The notes under the pieces: generated by a model
The model's input: the letters and a program-made list of their open reading frames with translations, nothing else
The model's database searches: none
What the model was told of the DNA's origin: nothing
Shown: positions 25,969 through 33,951 of the stretch, piece by piece
Layout: each line of letters starts with the position of its first letter
Numbering within the stretch: position 1 is the stretch's first letter
Assembly: GCA_028874995.1 (NCBI GenBank)
Contig: JAPPGM010000048.1
Location: 1-54,245, forward strand
DNA length: 54,245 bases
From: Gemmatimonadota bacterium
GTDB taxonomy: Bacteria > Gemmatimonadota > Gemmatimonadetes > Longimicrobiales > Gaopeijiaceae
Direction: 5' to 3'
Position numbers and translations under genes: made by a program

Positions 25969-27799
25969 CCGCATGAGGGACAGGAGTCGGCCGAGACAGC
26001 TGAGGTGCTCAACGCAACTTGAGCCTGCGGCATCCTCATTCCTAGCCTTTCCCCGTCTCCGCAGGCCAGAGCCAACTACCGTTCCCCCGTCAGTAATCCG
26101 TATAATCCGAGCAAATCACAATCTGATGCCAAGCACAACGAGCCTTCCGATGCAACGCAGTTGCCCACTGTTGGTTATCGCCCTCGCTCTCATTTCCTCG
26201 CTACAAACGCTAGGCTGTGACGAACCGGTGCTCCCACCCTCAACCCCACGTGATGATTTTGACGAGGTTGCACGAGCTATCGCACACGCTTTAGAATCAA
26301 GAGACCTTCGCGACACCCTGATCGCCAACATGGCGAAGAGCACCTATCCCAATCACGTCCTTCTCTTCAGCGAGTTGGGCGACACCTCATCTTGGTCGCC
26401 CGCCATAGTCACCAGCATCGAAGGACACCTTGGTACAAACGTTGACGCCTTGGACAGACTTCCTGCGAACGACACAGTCATTACCATCCTCGTCGTGACT
26501 TCCGCATTGGATCGAGCTACATGGGATGGAAACGCCGACGTCCTTGTCCTCACTCTAAGTGACACGATCCTCCGAGAGGAATCACTTCCCAATCGTGGGT
26601 TCTACACGGACGGCACCGTTATGACTGCGCCTTTGGCCTTTGTAGAGTACGAGTTGCCAGTCCTTACAGTTCGAGCTGTGCCGGCCAGTTTTCTCGACCC
26701 CGACACAACCGAAGCCATCGGTCGGGTCGATATGCGGCCCGACGGACGTACCATTAGTTCCTTCGAGGAGGAATTCTGGTTTCCCCTTAGTGCAGATAGA
26801 TCTTCCACAGCAACACCGGATACTCTCCCGAGCACGAAGAGTTTCCGAGACTGTACCGAGAATGTGCCCGATACTCTAGACTTGGATGGAGATTTGCTTG
26901 ATGATGAATGTGAATTTGAGCTCGCTCGAACGTTTGCTCCTCACATGATCTTTGATTCGGCTGATCTCGTCTTCGACTCCTCTGTTCCGCCTCGTCGCCT
27001 TGGCGATCATGAGGTTTTCTGGGAGGCCCGGCGTCCATTGCAGAATGAAGAACTGATTATGCCTTTTGCGGTTACTGAAGGAGATCTGAAGGACGAGGTA
27101 TGGATTTTCTTTGCGGTCGCCTACTATCGTGACGGTGGTACTGGAAGCGATTTCTGGGACAACTTTGGTGGCCCGCATCCTGGTGATTCAGAGTTCATTG
27201 TTATGTCGGTGACGTACAGCGATAGTAGCGACTCGGAAGGCTGGGTATTCTCTCGATACTGCCTTTCGGCCCACTGGGGCAAGTGGCCGGTTGATAGCAG
27301 CAAGTGCTACAAGAGTTCCACGGGACGAGTGCCGCCCGTCTGGGTGGCGCGTTGGAAACATGCGAACTATGCGACACAGGCGAAATGTGAGTCGGGGGCT
27401 GCTGGTGTGGATCAATGCGCGAGTCCGCGTCTCGATACTGTTGTTGTTGCGACCTTCCCGGGTGAGGATGTGTATAGATGGAAAATTGGGGTACGTGATA
27501 CAGCTTATAGACACTACAATTCAGACTCGACCGCGTTTGAGAGACTGTGGAATCGCCAGAATTTCTGTGGATGGCTGGGATTGAGTGACAGATCTGAGTG
27601 TGCTGGTAGCTATGATAAGCGCTTGCGCTTTTTTCGATTTGACAGGCAACTCCGTAATGATTGATTTGCAGCGCTTTGAGATAGTCTACCCGGAGGCTAC
27701 GCCAGCCGCGGATGACGAGTTTATAGGTCGACTCCAAATCATGCAGTCGCGACCGAATTAGAGAGATCCTTTCATCGGGGAGGTCGGCGGGGCCGAAGC
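25969..27799. mobile_element. Repeat-bounded low-GC cassette
   Basis: An 1831-bp segment between perfect 50-bp direct repeats. Its base composition is near 50% GC in places, far below its neighbours, and codon use differs accordingly. It encodes one lipoprotein (26126-27664), preceded by a consensus TATAAT at 26101-26106, and possibly a 34-residue frame at 27657-27761. No recombinase or transposase is present and no terminal inverted repeats are seen. The layout is like an element integrated at a gene 3' end that carried a copy of that end. Confidence 0.6.
26126..27664 (+). CDS. Low-GC lipoprotein with Vps62-like C-terminal region
   Basis: 512 residues from ATG 26126, or 504 from ATG 26150. 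A signal ends in LQTLGC, a probable lipobox. The first 250 residues are not recognised. After a calcium-loop-like DLDGDLLDDECEFELA comes a region with the pattern LARTFAPHMIFDSADLVF, EVWIFFAVAYYRDGG, PHPGDSEFIVMSVTY, and VWVARWKHANYATQAKC, which faintly recalls Vps62/NPP1-type beta-sandwich proteins. Several cysteines may form disulfides. Composition marks it as horizontally acquired; it is the sole sizeable gene of the cassette. Confidence 0.6.
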   Translation: MPSTTSLPMQRSCPLLVIALALISSLQTLGCDEPVLPPSTPRDDFDEVARAIAHALESRDLRDTLIANMAKSTYPNHVLLFSELGDTSSWSPAIVTSIEGHLGTNVDALDRLPANDTVITILVVTSALDRATWDGNADVLVLTLSDTILREESLPNRGFYTDGTVMTAPLAFVEYELPVLTVRAVPASFLDPDTTEAIGRVDMRPDGRTISSFEEEFWFPLSADRSSTATPDTLPSTKSFRDCTENVPDTLDLDGDLLDDECEFELARTFAPHMIFDSADLVFDSSVPPRRLGDHEVFWEARRPLQNEELIMPFAVTEGDLKDEVWIFFAVAYYRDGGTGSDFWDNFGGPHPGDSEFIVMSVTYSDSSDSEGWVFSRYCLSAHWGKWPVDSSKCYKSSTGRVPPVWVARWKHANYATQAKCESGAAGVDQCASPRLDTVVVATFPGEDVYRWKIGVRDTAYRHYNSDSTAFERLWNRQNFCGWLGLSDRSECAGSYDKRLRFFRFDRQLRND

Positions 27800-29361
27800 G
27801 CCGTCCGGACAGGCGCCTCCTCCATGACGACCTCGAAGTCCTCCTCGTAGCCCGCCCGGCCCGGCGAGGGGAGGTAGCGCGACACGTCGACCTCGGCGCG
27901 GGCCAGTTCCCTGTCGAAGGCGTCCTGGTCCCGCCGGGAGGCCTCGGTGTCCGAATCCGACGTGGCGTAGACGATGCGGCCCAGCTTCTGGTCTTGGAGC
28001 TTCAGCCGGCGGCGCATCAGTTCGGCCTCGACGAAGCTCTCGCGCACGGCGGGGAAGCGGTAGCGGAACCCGGCGTCGTCCGCCTCGACCGACGCGTCGA
28101 ACTCGGCGGCCAGCTTCTCCAGTTCGCGCAGCACGACCTTGGGGCTCACCTCCCAGTTCTTCATCCGCTTCTGCACGTGGGCGATCGCGTCGCCCACCGG
28201 CACCCAGCGCACCGCGGAAATGCTCCGCTGGTAGACCAGGCCGACCAGCAGGCGCCTGACGTTGCGCCTGAGGCGGGCCCGGTTCTCCCCTCTCAGCGTC
28301 AGTGAACGCAACAGCGGAATGCCGAAGAACATGCTGCTGAAGGTGGCCGGCACCACGCCGAGGCCGTAGAACCAGGCCGCGCCCACCGGCACGGCCTCCA
28401 CCGTCGCCGTCCCCAGGGCGGGACCCAGCCCCAGCACGAACGACGCCACCAGGTTGAACCCGTTGAGCGCGCCGATGCCCACGTTCGACCCCACCGCGTT
28501 GCCGGTCAGCTTCTTCGGGTACTCGAGGCGCATCCACGCCGGGTTGGGCTCCTTCGCGCGCACGCGGCCGTGGGCGCTCTTCATGAGGCCGGGGAAGGCG
28601 TAGACCACCTCGCCCCGGTCTGAGACGCGGGGGTCGCCGCCGTACGCGCCGGTCAGCCGGCCCATCTCCTCGTCTGCGTCGGCCACCGACAGGCCCGTGT
28701 GCTCCACCAATTCGGCCGATGTGAGCACGCCCTTGCGCGCGCGGATCAGCCTCAGCACGCTCCGGTCCTTCTGCACCTGGGTGGGCCGCGGCTCCTCGGG
28801 GCCGAAGATGAAGGCGAAGACCTTCTTGTAGAAGGGCGGCTGGGCCTCCTTCGGGAGCCGCTTGGCGTAGCGGTCGCCGTAGTAGAGGCTGCCCCGGCTC
28901 CAGCCGCGCCCGCCCATGAGCCAGTGGAGGATCAGGAAGTCCCCGAGCCCGAAGCCGCCGCCCCGGCGTCCCCCGAAGCCGCCGCCCCGGTCGTCCTTGT
29001 TGGCGAACATGAGCGCGATGATGAGCGCCACGAACACCACGACGTAGACAACCAGCATGACCGCGGTCCACACCTTGAACCCGGTCTTGAAGGCCGACCA
29101 GGCCGCCTTTCGGAAGCGGACGCCGAACGGGACTTGGTCGCGCGCGATCAGCTTGCGGTCGAACCGGTAGAGGAGATCGCCCGAGTCGGAGACCTCGAGA
29201 TGGCCGCGGTGCGTCTCGAGGAGGGACTTCAGCGCGGTCTCGGCCTCGTGGTCGGGCATGCCGGTGGCGGAAACGACGTCTCCCAGGGTGGCGCGGCCGC
29301 CGAGGTTGCGGAGCGCGGCGGTGAGGGTGGGATCGGGGGTGGTGGGGGCAATGTCGGGCAA
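27772..29361 (-). CDS. Membrane protein with two winged-helix-like modules
   Basis: 529 residues from a TTG at 29361; no ATG fits and the true start may lie slightly upstream. An N-terminal winged-helix-like segment (LGGRATLGDVVSATGMPDHEAETALKSLL) precedes a membrane helix (WTAVMLVVYVVVFVALIIALMF), a Gly/Arg-rich patch, and a second winged-helix-like segment (RSVLRLIRARKGVLTSAELVEHTGLSVADADEEM). More hydrophobic segments follow (residues about 300-360), then a helical C-terminus. Homologous layout is known in uncharacterised membrane proteins; function not assigned. Its last codons were altered by the adjacent cassette junction. Confidence 0.75.
   Translation of the reverse strand: MPDIAPTTPDPTLTAALRNLGGRATLGDVVSATGMPDHEAETALKSLLETHRGHLEVSDSGDLLYRFDRKLIARDQVPFGVRFRKAAWSAFKTGFKVWTAVMLVVYVVVFVALIIALMFANKDDRGGGFGGRRGGGFGLGDFLILHWLMGGRGWSRGSLYYGDRYAKRLPKEAQPPFYKKVFAFIFGPEEPRPTQVQKDRSVLRLIRARKGVLTSAELVEHTGLSVADADEEMGRLTGAYGGDPRVSDRGEVVYAFPGLMKSAHGRVRAKEPNPAWMRLEYPKKLTGNAVGSNVGIGALNGFNLVASFVLGLGPALGTATVEAVPVGAAWFYGLGVVPATFSSMFFGIPLLRSLTLRGENRARLRRNVRRLLVGLVYQRSISAVRWVPVGDAIAHVQKRMKNWEVSPKVVLRELEKLAAEFDASVEADDAGFRYRFPAVRESFVEAELMRRRLKLQDQKLGRIVYATSDSDTEASRRDQDAFDRELARAEVDVSRYLPSPGRAGYEEDFEVVMEEAPVRTALRPRRPPR
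27800..27849. repeat. 50-bp direct repeat, right copy
   Basis: Identical to 25919-25968. On the minus strand it encodes YEEDFEVVMEEAPVRTA near the C-terminus of the membrane protein. Read through the left copy, that gene would instead have ended about 12 codons later, inside the DsbA-like gene, showing how the two genes overlapped before the insertion. Confidence 0.9.
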
Positions 29362-29821
29362 GATGGGTCTGCTTTCGGATTCCGGCGGAGTGGACAGCGT
29401 GGGGTGGGGAGCGTATCCTGACGATACGATCCCTCACGGAAAGATCATTTCCGGAGTGGAGGGTGCGCAACGGGGGATGGGTCGCGAGGGTCGTGACGGG
29501 CCGAGCGACTCCATCAAGGTGATGGGCGACAATAGTTCGGACCTGCGATACCCTTCCTGGCTACGGGGTCGGCTTTACGGAACCGCGCAATGCCCCCATT
29601 AAGAGGAACGACAATCAACGTCGACTCCTCTCCTCCCTCTCCGCAAATTCTTCTTGGGATGACTACACCCCGCACCGCCAAGCATGCGCTCGTCATGGAC
29701 AAGAAGGCCCAGATCTCCATTCGTCGTCATCTCCGAGTGGAAGACAAAGCCTTCGCAGCCCGTCGAATCCCCAGTGCCAGTTCACGCCGAACCCCTCGAT
29801 TGTATTTCCGTCCGACTCGGC
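29362..29821. other. Intergenic region with a short hairpin
   Basis: No convincing gene in 460 bp. CGTATC and GATACG (29412-29417 and 29423-29428) form a perfect hairpin or operator with a five-base centre about 50 bp upstream of the membrane-protein start. GC falls from about 29580 on, marking the edge of the SIR2-STAND island. Confidence 0.5.
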
Positions 29822-32320
29822 CTATTCGCTCACTCCCAACATTAGGTAGCTACGCTTCACACTCTTCACGATCTCCTTGATTCTCGGGTTTCCCCCACAC
29901 TCCTTCTCCGCCTGCGCCGCAACTTTCATGAGTTGCCGCATCCATTCAAGCTTAGGCCCTCGGTCTTCCCATTCCCAAGTGTCCACCCACAACAACGTTT
30001 GACTCAAGTAGACATGGTACGGATAATCGTCTCTCGGCTTGCTTTCAATCTGCTTCTCAAGGGACTCCTGAGCTGTCAGCAACATCCGCTTTGCCTCATC
30101 ATAGTGTAACGCACCAATTGCTTCCTTCATCGTCAAGAGTGCCCTAGTCGTGACCACCAGCGGGTTTCTTGGCATGAGTCCCTCGGCATGGGCTAAATGC
30201 AAACGCGCATAGTCCAGTTCCCCATATTCAATCTCTAAACTCGCGAACTGCAACCAATAATGACCATCGGCACGGAACCATTCGCCAATTGATTCATAGA
30301 TCGTCCGAGCCTTCACCATGTCTTGCGAAAACCGTTCAAATATACGTCGGTGGTCGATCAAACGAACGAACAATCGCCAACTCCGTCCCCTACGCCCTTC
30401 GCCCCTATATATGTCTTGCGACAGTGCCGATAGAACGCGACAATAGGCGTCAACTAAGTCATTTCGCCCAGCAATTCTGTCAACAACGAGCGCCGCGATA
30501 ACCGCATGTCGCGCCGCGATGCGATGGCCACTGGCCGTACGAACAAGGAGCCCCTTCAAGCCTGTCGACAGGTAACCGATTGCAGTCGCTGCTGGAACCA
30601 TAGCACACGCGATCCACTGGCCCCGGCCCAAGTCGATCAACTCCGCAGTCGCCAGGGCTGCACACAAATAGAGAACTCGGGCTTCCTGATTGTCGATTTC
30701 ACCGAATTCGCTCCTTATGATGTCGTCGAAGCCCTTTCCTTGCGTGGCTTCTCTCATTGCTACGAGGATTTGCTTTCGTGCACGGATCTTAAACGCTCTT
30801 ACTCGCTCGTTATGCGTCTTCGGTTCTAGTGTGCCTAGCTGCCGGTGACGCTCCAACGTCTCGAGCAGGGCCACAATGTCGGCGCCGCTCAGGTCAGGAA
30901 TGCTGAGGACATTAAGGTTGGGAAAGCCCACAACTTCTGAGATGTTGCGTTCAAACAGCGAATATCGAGCCGCAAATACCACAACCGGTGGCGTCGGCAC
31001 GGTTCGCAGAGCTTTGAGCAACTCAAGTAACGAATAGCTCAATAGATGTGCATTGTCAATAAACAGAATCGCCCGCGTGCCCAGTACTGTTAGGCCTTTC
31101 GTGATGCTCGGTATATCGGGACGTTCCACGCCTTCCGAAAACAACACCTCGCGCCCGGCTTGGCGAAGAGTAAGGGCAACTCTCATCATCGTGGTCGTCT
31201 TTCCGGAACCGCCCGAGCCAGTAAGGCCGATCACCCGTAAGTGGGCTGGTTGTTTTAAGGCGTAACTAATCTCACTGCTGACTTCATTTGCGAAATCTCT
31301 CGGCGCGTCGAAGTCGGCAGCGATGTCGGTCCAAGTAGGCGGGGTCCCAAGAAAGAACTCCTTGGGCTGGTCCGATCGTGACTTCGCTCTCGGGACACGC
31401 CGAAAGACGGAAATCAACTCGACAAGGGCATCGCGTTCCCCGGGTGGCATCGCGAGCGCCAAGGCATCTGCCTCCTCTGGAACCACAAGGCGTAGCACTT
31501 CCATGCGAACTGGAAACCGGTAATTGTCTCCCAACCAATTCGAGAAGTCCTCCGCGGTTCCCGGCACATGGTTGACGTTGAGGGTTGCCAGCGTGGGAAC
31601 GCGGGCTGGCGAGATGTTGGGCGTAATGAGGAATGACCGAGGTCGTTCCTCTGGATTATCACCTCGACGTTGACGGTCTGCCAACGCTCGCCAGAAGTTC
31701 GGTTCATCTAAGTCGGTACCAATAAAGACCGTCGGATTCCATATGTAGTCTCGGACGAAATGGCTGTACCATGTGTCATGATGAGCAATACGCTCTGCAT
31801 ATTGACGCGTAGCGAAGGTAAGGTCTCTCGGGTCCCCGGGAAGCGAACCGTTGAGTTTGATGTACTGGATAGACTCCAAGAACTGGTCTCGCTCACGATA
31901 GTCTTGCTTGGGGGCAGATAGGCTGCAAAGGGAAGTGGGAATGCCCGAATCCTGATAGGCGGTTTCGATGACGTCGTCTACATTCGTAGTATAGATTCGG
32001 TACCAGAATACACCCGCGAAGCGGTGGTACCATTCGGGAACCCGCGATGTGAGCAGGCGATCCTCAAGGAAGCTCTTGAGTTTCTGAAGGGGACGGCCCG
32101 AGTCTAGCGCGGCTTGATAGACGACAGCCAAGGGGGATTCGTCGTATGGGCCAGGGAAGCCACACCATTCCCAGAGTAGCTTCGCCAGTTCGTCGCCGCA
32201 TGGGATACTATCGCCGTGTCGGTTCGTTGCACCAGCAGCGAAGCCTGCTCCGAGAAAGAGGACGCAGTTGTTCCGGTCTAGCGCACGTCTGAGGAAGTGC
32301 CTGTCGTTGTTCCTTAGCAT
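29822..32320 (-). CDS. SIR2-STAND NTPase, probable antiphage defence protein
   Basis: 832 residues, ATG at 32320. Residues 15-270 form a SIR2-like domain: CVLFLGAGFAAG (24-26 GAG), IYTTNVDD (TTN at 111-113), YIKLNGS (155-158) and VFIGTDLDEPNFW. A STAND-type P-loop NTPase follows, with Walker A GSGGSGKTT (368-376) and Walker B AILFIDNAH (417-425). The C-terminal 300 residues are helical and TPR-like (TIYESIGEWFRADGHYWLQFASLE, ARLHLAHAEGLMPRNP). SIR2-STAND proteins of the Avs5 kind sense phage and deplete NAD. The sirtuin His of KLHG is Asn here, also seen in some SIR2 subgroups. GC is lower than its surroundings. Confidence 0.85.
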   Translation of the reverse strand: MLRNNDRHFLRRALDRNNCVLFLGAGFAAGATNRHGDSIPCGDELAKLLWEWCGFPGPYDESPLAVVYQAALDSGRPLQKLKSFLEDRLLTSRVPEWYHRFAGVFWYRIYTTNVDDVIETAYQDSGIPTSLCSLSAPKQDYRERDQFLESIQYIKLNGSLPGDPRDLTFATRQYAERIAHHDTWYSHFVRDYIWNPTVFIGTDLDEPNFWRALADRQRRGDNPEERPRSFLITPNISPARVPTLATLNVNHVPGTAEDFSNWLGDNYRFPVRMEVLRLVVPEEADALALAMPPGERDALVELISVFRRVPRAKSRSDQPKEFFLGTPPTWTDIAADFDAPRDFANEVSSEISYALKQPAHLRVIGLTGSGGSGKTTTMMRVALTLRQAGREVLFSEGVERPDIPSITKGLTVLGTRAILFIDNAHLLSYSLLELLKALRTVPTPPVVVFAARYSLFERNISEVVGFPNLNVLSIPDLSGADIVALLETLERHRQLGTLEPKTHNERVRAFKIRARKQILVAMREATQGKGFDDIIRSEFGEIDNQEARVLYLCAALATAELIDLGRGQWIACAMVPAATAIGYLSTGLKGLLVRTASGHRIAARHAVIAALVVDRIAGRNDLVDAYCRVLSALSQDIYRGEGRRGRSWRLFVRLIDHRRIFERFSQDMVKARTIYESIGEWFRADGHYWLQFASLEIEYGELDYARLHLAHAEGLMPRNPLVVTTRALLTMKEAIGALHYDEAKRMLLTAQESLEKQIESKPRDDYPYHVYLSQTLLWVDTWEWEDRGPKLEWMRQLMKVAAQAEKECGGNPRIKEIVKSVKRSYLMLGVSE

Positions 32321-32635
32321 GTAGAGACTGTTGGTGAGAGTGGATGTTCAGCAGCTCTGCGGATCCGGGAGCGCGGGCGTGCCTAGGGTCCGCTTTCGGT
32401 CCCTGCGGCTCGTGGTAGCGTAAGTCTTGGTCAATATCCGCACCGGCGCAAGTCGGCCTGCTCCCTGCGGGGTGTCCGACGACACTCACTCCTGACTCGT
32501 CAGGCGATCGTCGTGGTGGCAGCAACTGGGGTTCAATTCAAATCTCGGATTTGTCCATCGAATCCGGCGCCCGTCGTGTGCCACGGCCCGTTCCAATGCC
32601 CCCGGAACACCGACTCCGTCTCGCTCAAGAATCGC
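32321..32635. promoter_or_regulatory. Upstream region of the SIR2-STAND gene
   Basis: A 315-bp gap with no gene. It holds two perfect short palindromes: CCTGAC-TC-GTCAGG (32491-32504) and CAAATC-TCG-GATTTG (32539-32553). They could be operators or, being downstream of qhpE, parts of a weak terminator; no T-run is present. Confidence 0.35.
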
Positions 32636-33346
32636 TCACACCTCCCCACCCCCCCGCGCCAACACCCCCGTCACATTCGCCACCGCAAAGCTGATTCCGT
32701 GCAGATTGCGTTCCACCGGCACCCCCGGGATCGGCCTCGGATACGGCGATCCAGCCACCACCCCGTCCCCCCCCTCCCCCCGCACCTCCACGCAGTCGCG
32801 CGGCAAGTCCTCATCCATCACCACCCCCACCGCCGAATCGAGCGACCCCGGCCACCACATCTGCCCACCGGCCTCCGCCGCCCCCACAACCACTCCCCCC
32901 ACCTCCGCCAACCTCCCCACCGCCCCCTCCAGCAACCCCGCGTGCTCCTCGCGAACCGTCCCTAGGCTCAGGTTCACGATCCGGATCGCCCGCTCCGCCG
33001 CCCAGTCGATCGCGGCCACCAGCGTCCGCACGCTCGTCCTGAGCCGGTCGTCGAAGACACGGACCGCGAAGATCTCCGCCTCGGGCGCCTTCTCCTGAAT
33101 GGCCGCGAAGACCGCCGTGCCGTGACCCAGCAGGTCCACGAAGTCCTCCGAGACATCGCCCGACAGGCCGATCGTCACTCCGCCCGCCACGGCGCTGACA
33201 TGGGGGTGCTCCGGGTTCACCCCGCTGTCGATGACCGCGACCGAAACGCCGCGTCCCCGAAGGTCGCGCATCCGGGGGGACTGGATGCAGATCCGCCCCG
33301 GCGGATGGAGTCCGGGCGTGGATTTGCGCGGGTTTTCGAAGGTCAT
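32636..33346 (-). CDS. qhpE: Subtilisin-like protease, QhpE type
   Basis: 236 residues from the ATG at 33346. The catalytic triad is visible: Asp40 in VAVIDSGVNPEHPHV, His75 in DLLGHGTAV and Ser219 in HGISFAVANVTG, in a small S8 domain with no propeptide or signal. Compactness, the HPHV and GHGTAVFAAIQEKAPEAEIFAVRVFD blocks and proximity to a QhpF-like exporter point to QhpE, the cytosolic protease that removes the leader from the cross-linked QhpC precursor. The usual oxyanion-hole Asn is not obvious (GAAEAGGQ). qhpC itself lies 17 kb away. Confidence 0.7.
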   Translation of the reverse strand: MTFENPRKSTPGLHPPGRICIQSPRMRDLRGRGVSVAVIDSGVNPEHPHVSAVAGGVTIGLSGDVSEDFVDLLGHGTAVFAAIQEKAPEAEIFAVRVFDDRLRTSVRTLVAAIDWAAERAIRIVNLSLGTVREEHAGLLEGAVGRLAEVGGVVVGAAEAGGQMWWPGSLDSAVGVVMDEDLPRDCVEVRGEGGDGVVAGSPYPRPIPGVPVERNLHGISFAVANVTGVLARGGGEV

Positions 33347-33865
33347 CGGATCGGCATCATTCCATCGCTGGAACTTTTTCGAGGGACCGTGGTAATAGCG
33401 CACATACGCGTGATGATCGCCATCGGCGGGGAACGGTGGCAATCGGTCGCGAACAGCAGGACGGGCAGTACTCGCCTGGTTGGCAGGGGCGGCTCTCGTG
33501 GTGGGCTGCGGGATGCAGTGATGGGGCTGACGATCCGTCCCCTGTCAACCAGGCGTTTTTCCTGCTCGCGATTCTCGGGATTCGACCGTCGGCGCGCAAG
33601 CCCGCGAAGCCCGACAACCCCTTGGTGGGGCGCCGCTTCCAGCGGTGGGTGCCAAGGCTGGACTGGCCGGGAATCGATGGGGTGGCCGAGGTGATCGATG
33701 TGCGCACACGTCGTTGGGTTGCCCGCACCGTGAACGATGAAGTGTTGTGGGGGACGGGCGACGAATCCCTGCTGTACACGATTCGGGAAGACGGCCTGAT
33801 GCCGCGCGCTGCGCTCTTTGCGCCCTCGGTGGCCGGGGAGGCGCGTTCCGGGAGGCCGCCAATAA
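33347..33865. other. Gap between qhpE and qhpF
   Basis: 520 bp without a convincing minus-strand gene. A plus-strand frame is listed separately. This is where a further qhp gene might once have stood; nothing recognisable remains. Confidence 0.4.
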
Positions 33866-33951
33866 CTACGGGGCGCCCCGATTCCCGGCAGGCGCGAACA
33901 TTTCCACCACCCTCCCCCCCTCCAGCACCACCACCCGGTCCGCCGACCTGA
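33436..33951 (+). CDS. Uncertain plus-strand frame between qhpE and qhpF
   Basis: 171 residues from a GTG at 33436. The middle (RRFQRWVPRLDWPGIDGVAEVIDVRTRRWVARTVNDEVLWGTGDESLLYTIREDG) reads like real protein with GC-rich third positions, but the final 35 residues are proline-rich and overlap the qhpF 3' end. It may be a degraded or shortened gene. No family recognised and no ribosome site seen. Confidence 0.3.
   Translation: MAIGREQQDGQYSPGWQGRLSWWAAGCSDGADDPSPVNQAFFLLAILGIRPSARKPAKPDNPLVGRRFQRWVPRLDWPGIDGVAEVIDVRTRRWVARTVNDEVLWGTGDESLLYTIREDGLMPRAALFAPSVAGEARSGRPPITTGRPDSRQARTFPPPSPPPAPPPGPPT

Noticed and set aside
25969-27799. Interpretation of the low-GC cassette as a standard transposon
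   Set aside because: The 50-bp direct repeats are far too long for a usual target duplication, and no transposase or terminal inverted repeats are seen.
29590-29880. 96-residue plus-strand frame next to the SIR2-STAND gene, and a minus-strand frame reading VIPRRICGEGGEES
   Set aside because: Neither has a ribosome site or domain. The minus-strand frame looks like translated intergenic sequence, possibly of a dispersed repeat, but no second copy is in this window.
32521-32560. A GGTTCAATTC segment suggestive of a tRNA T-arm
   Set aside because: No matching acceptor, D or anticodon stem surrounds it; the nearby palindrome is unrelated to a cloverleaf.
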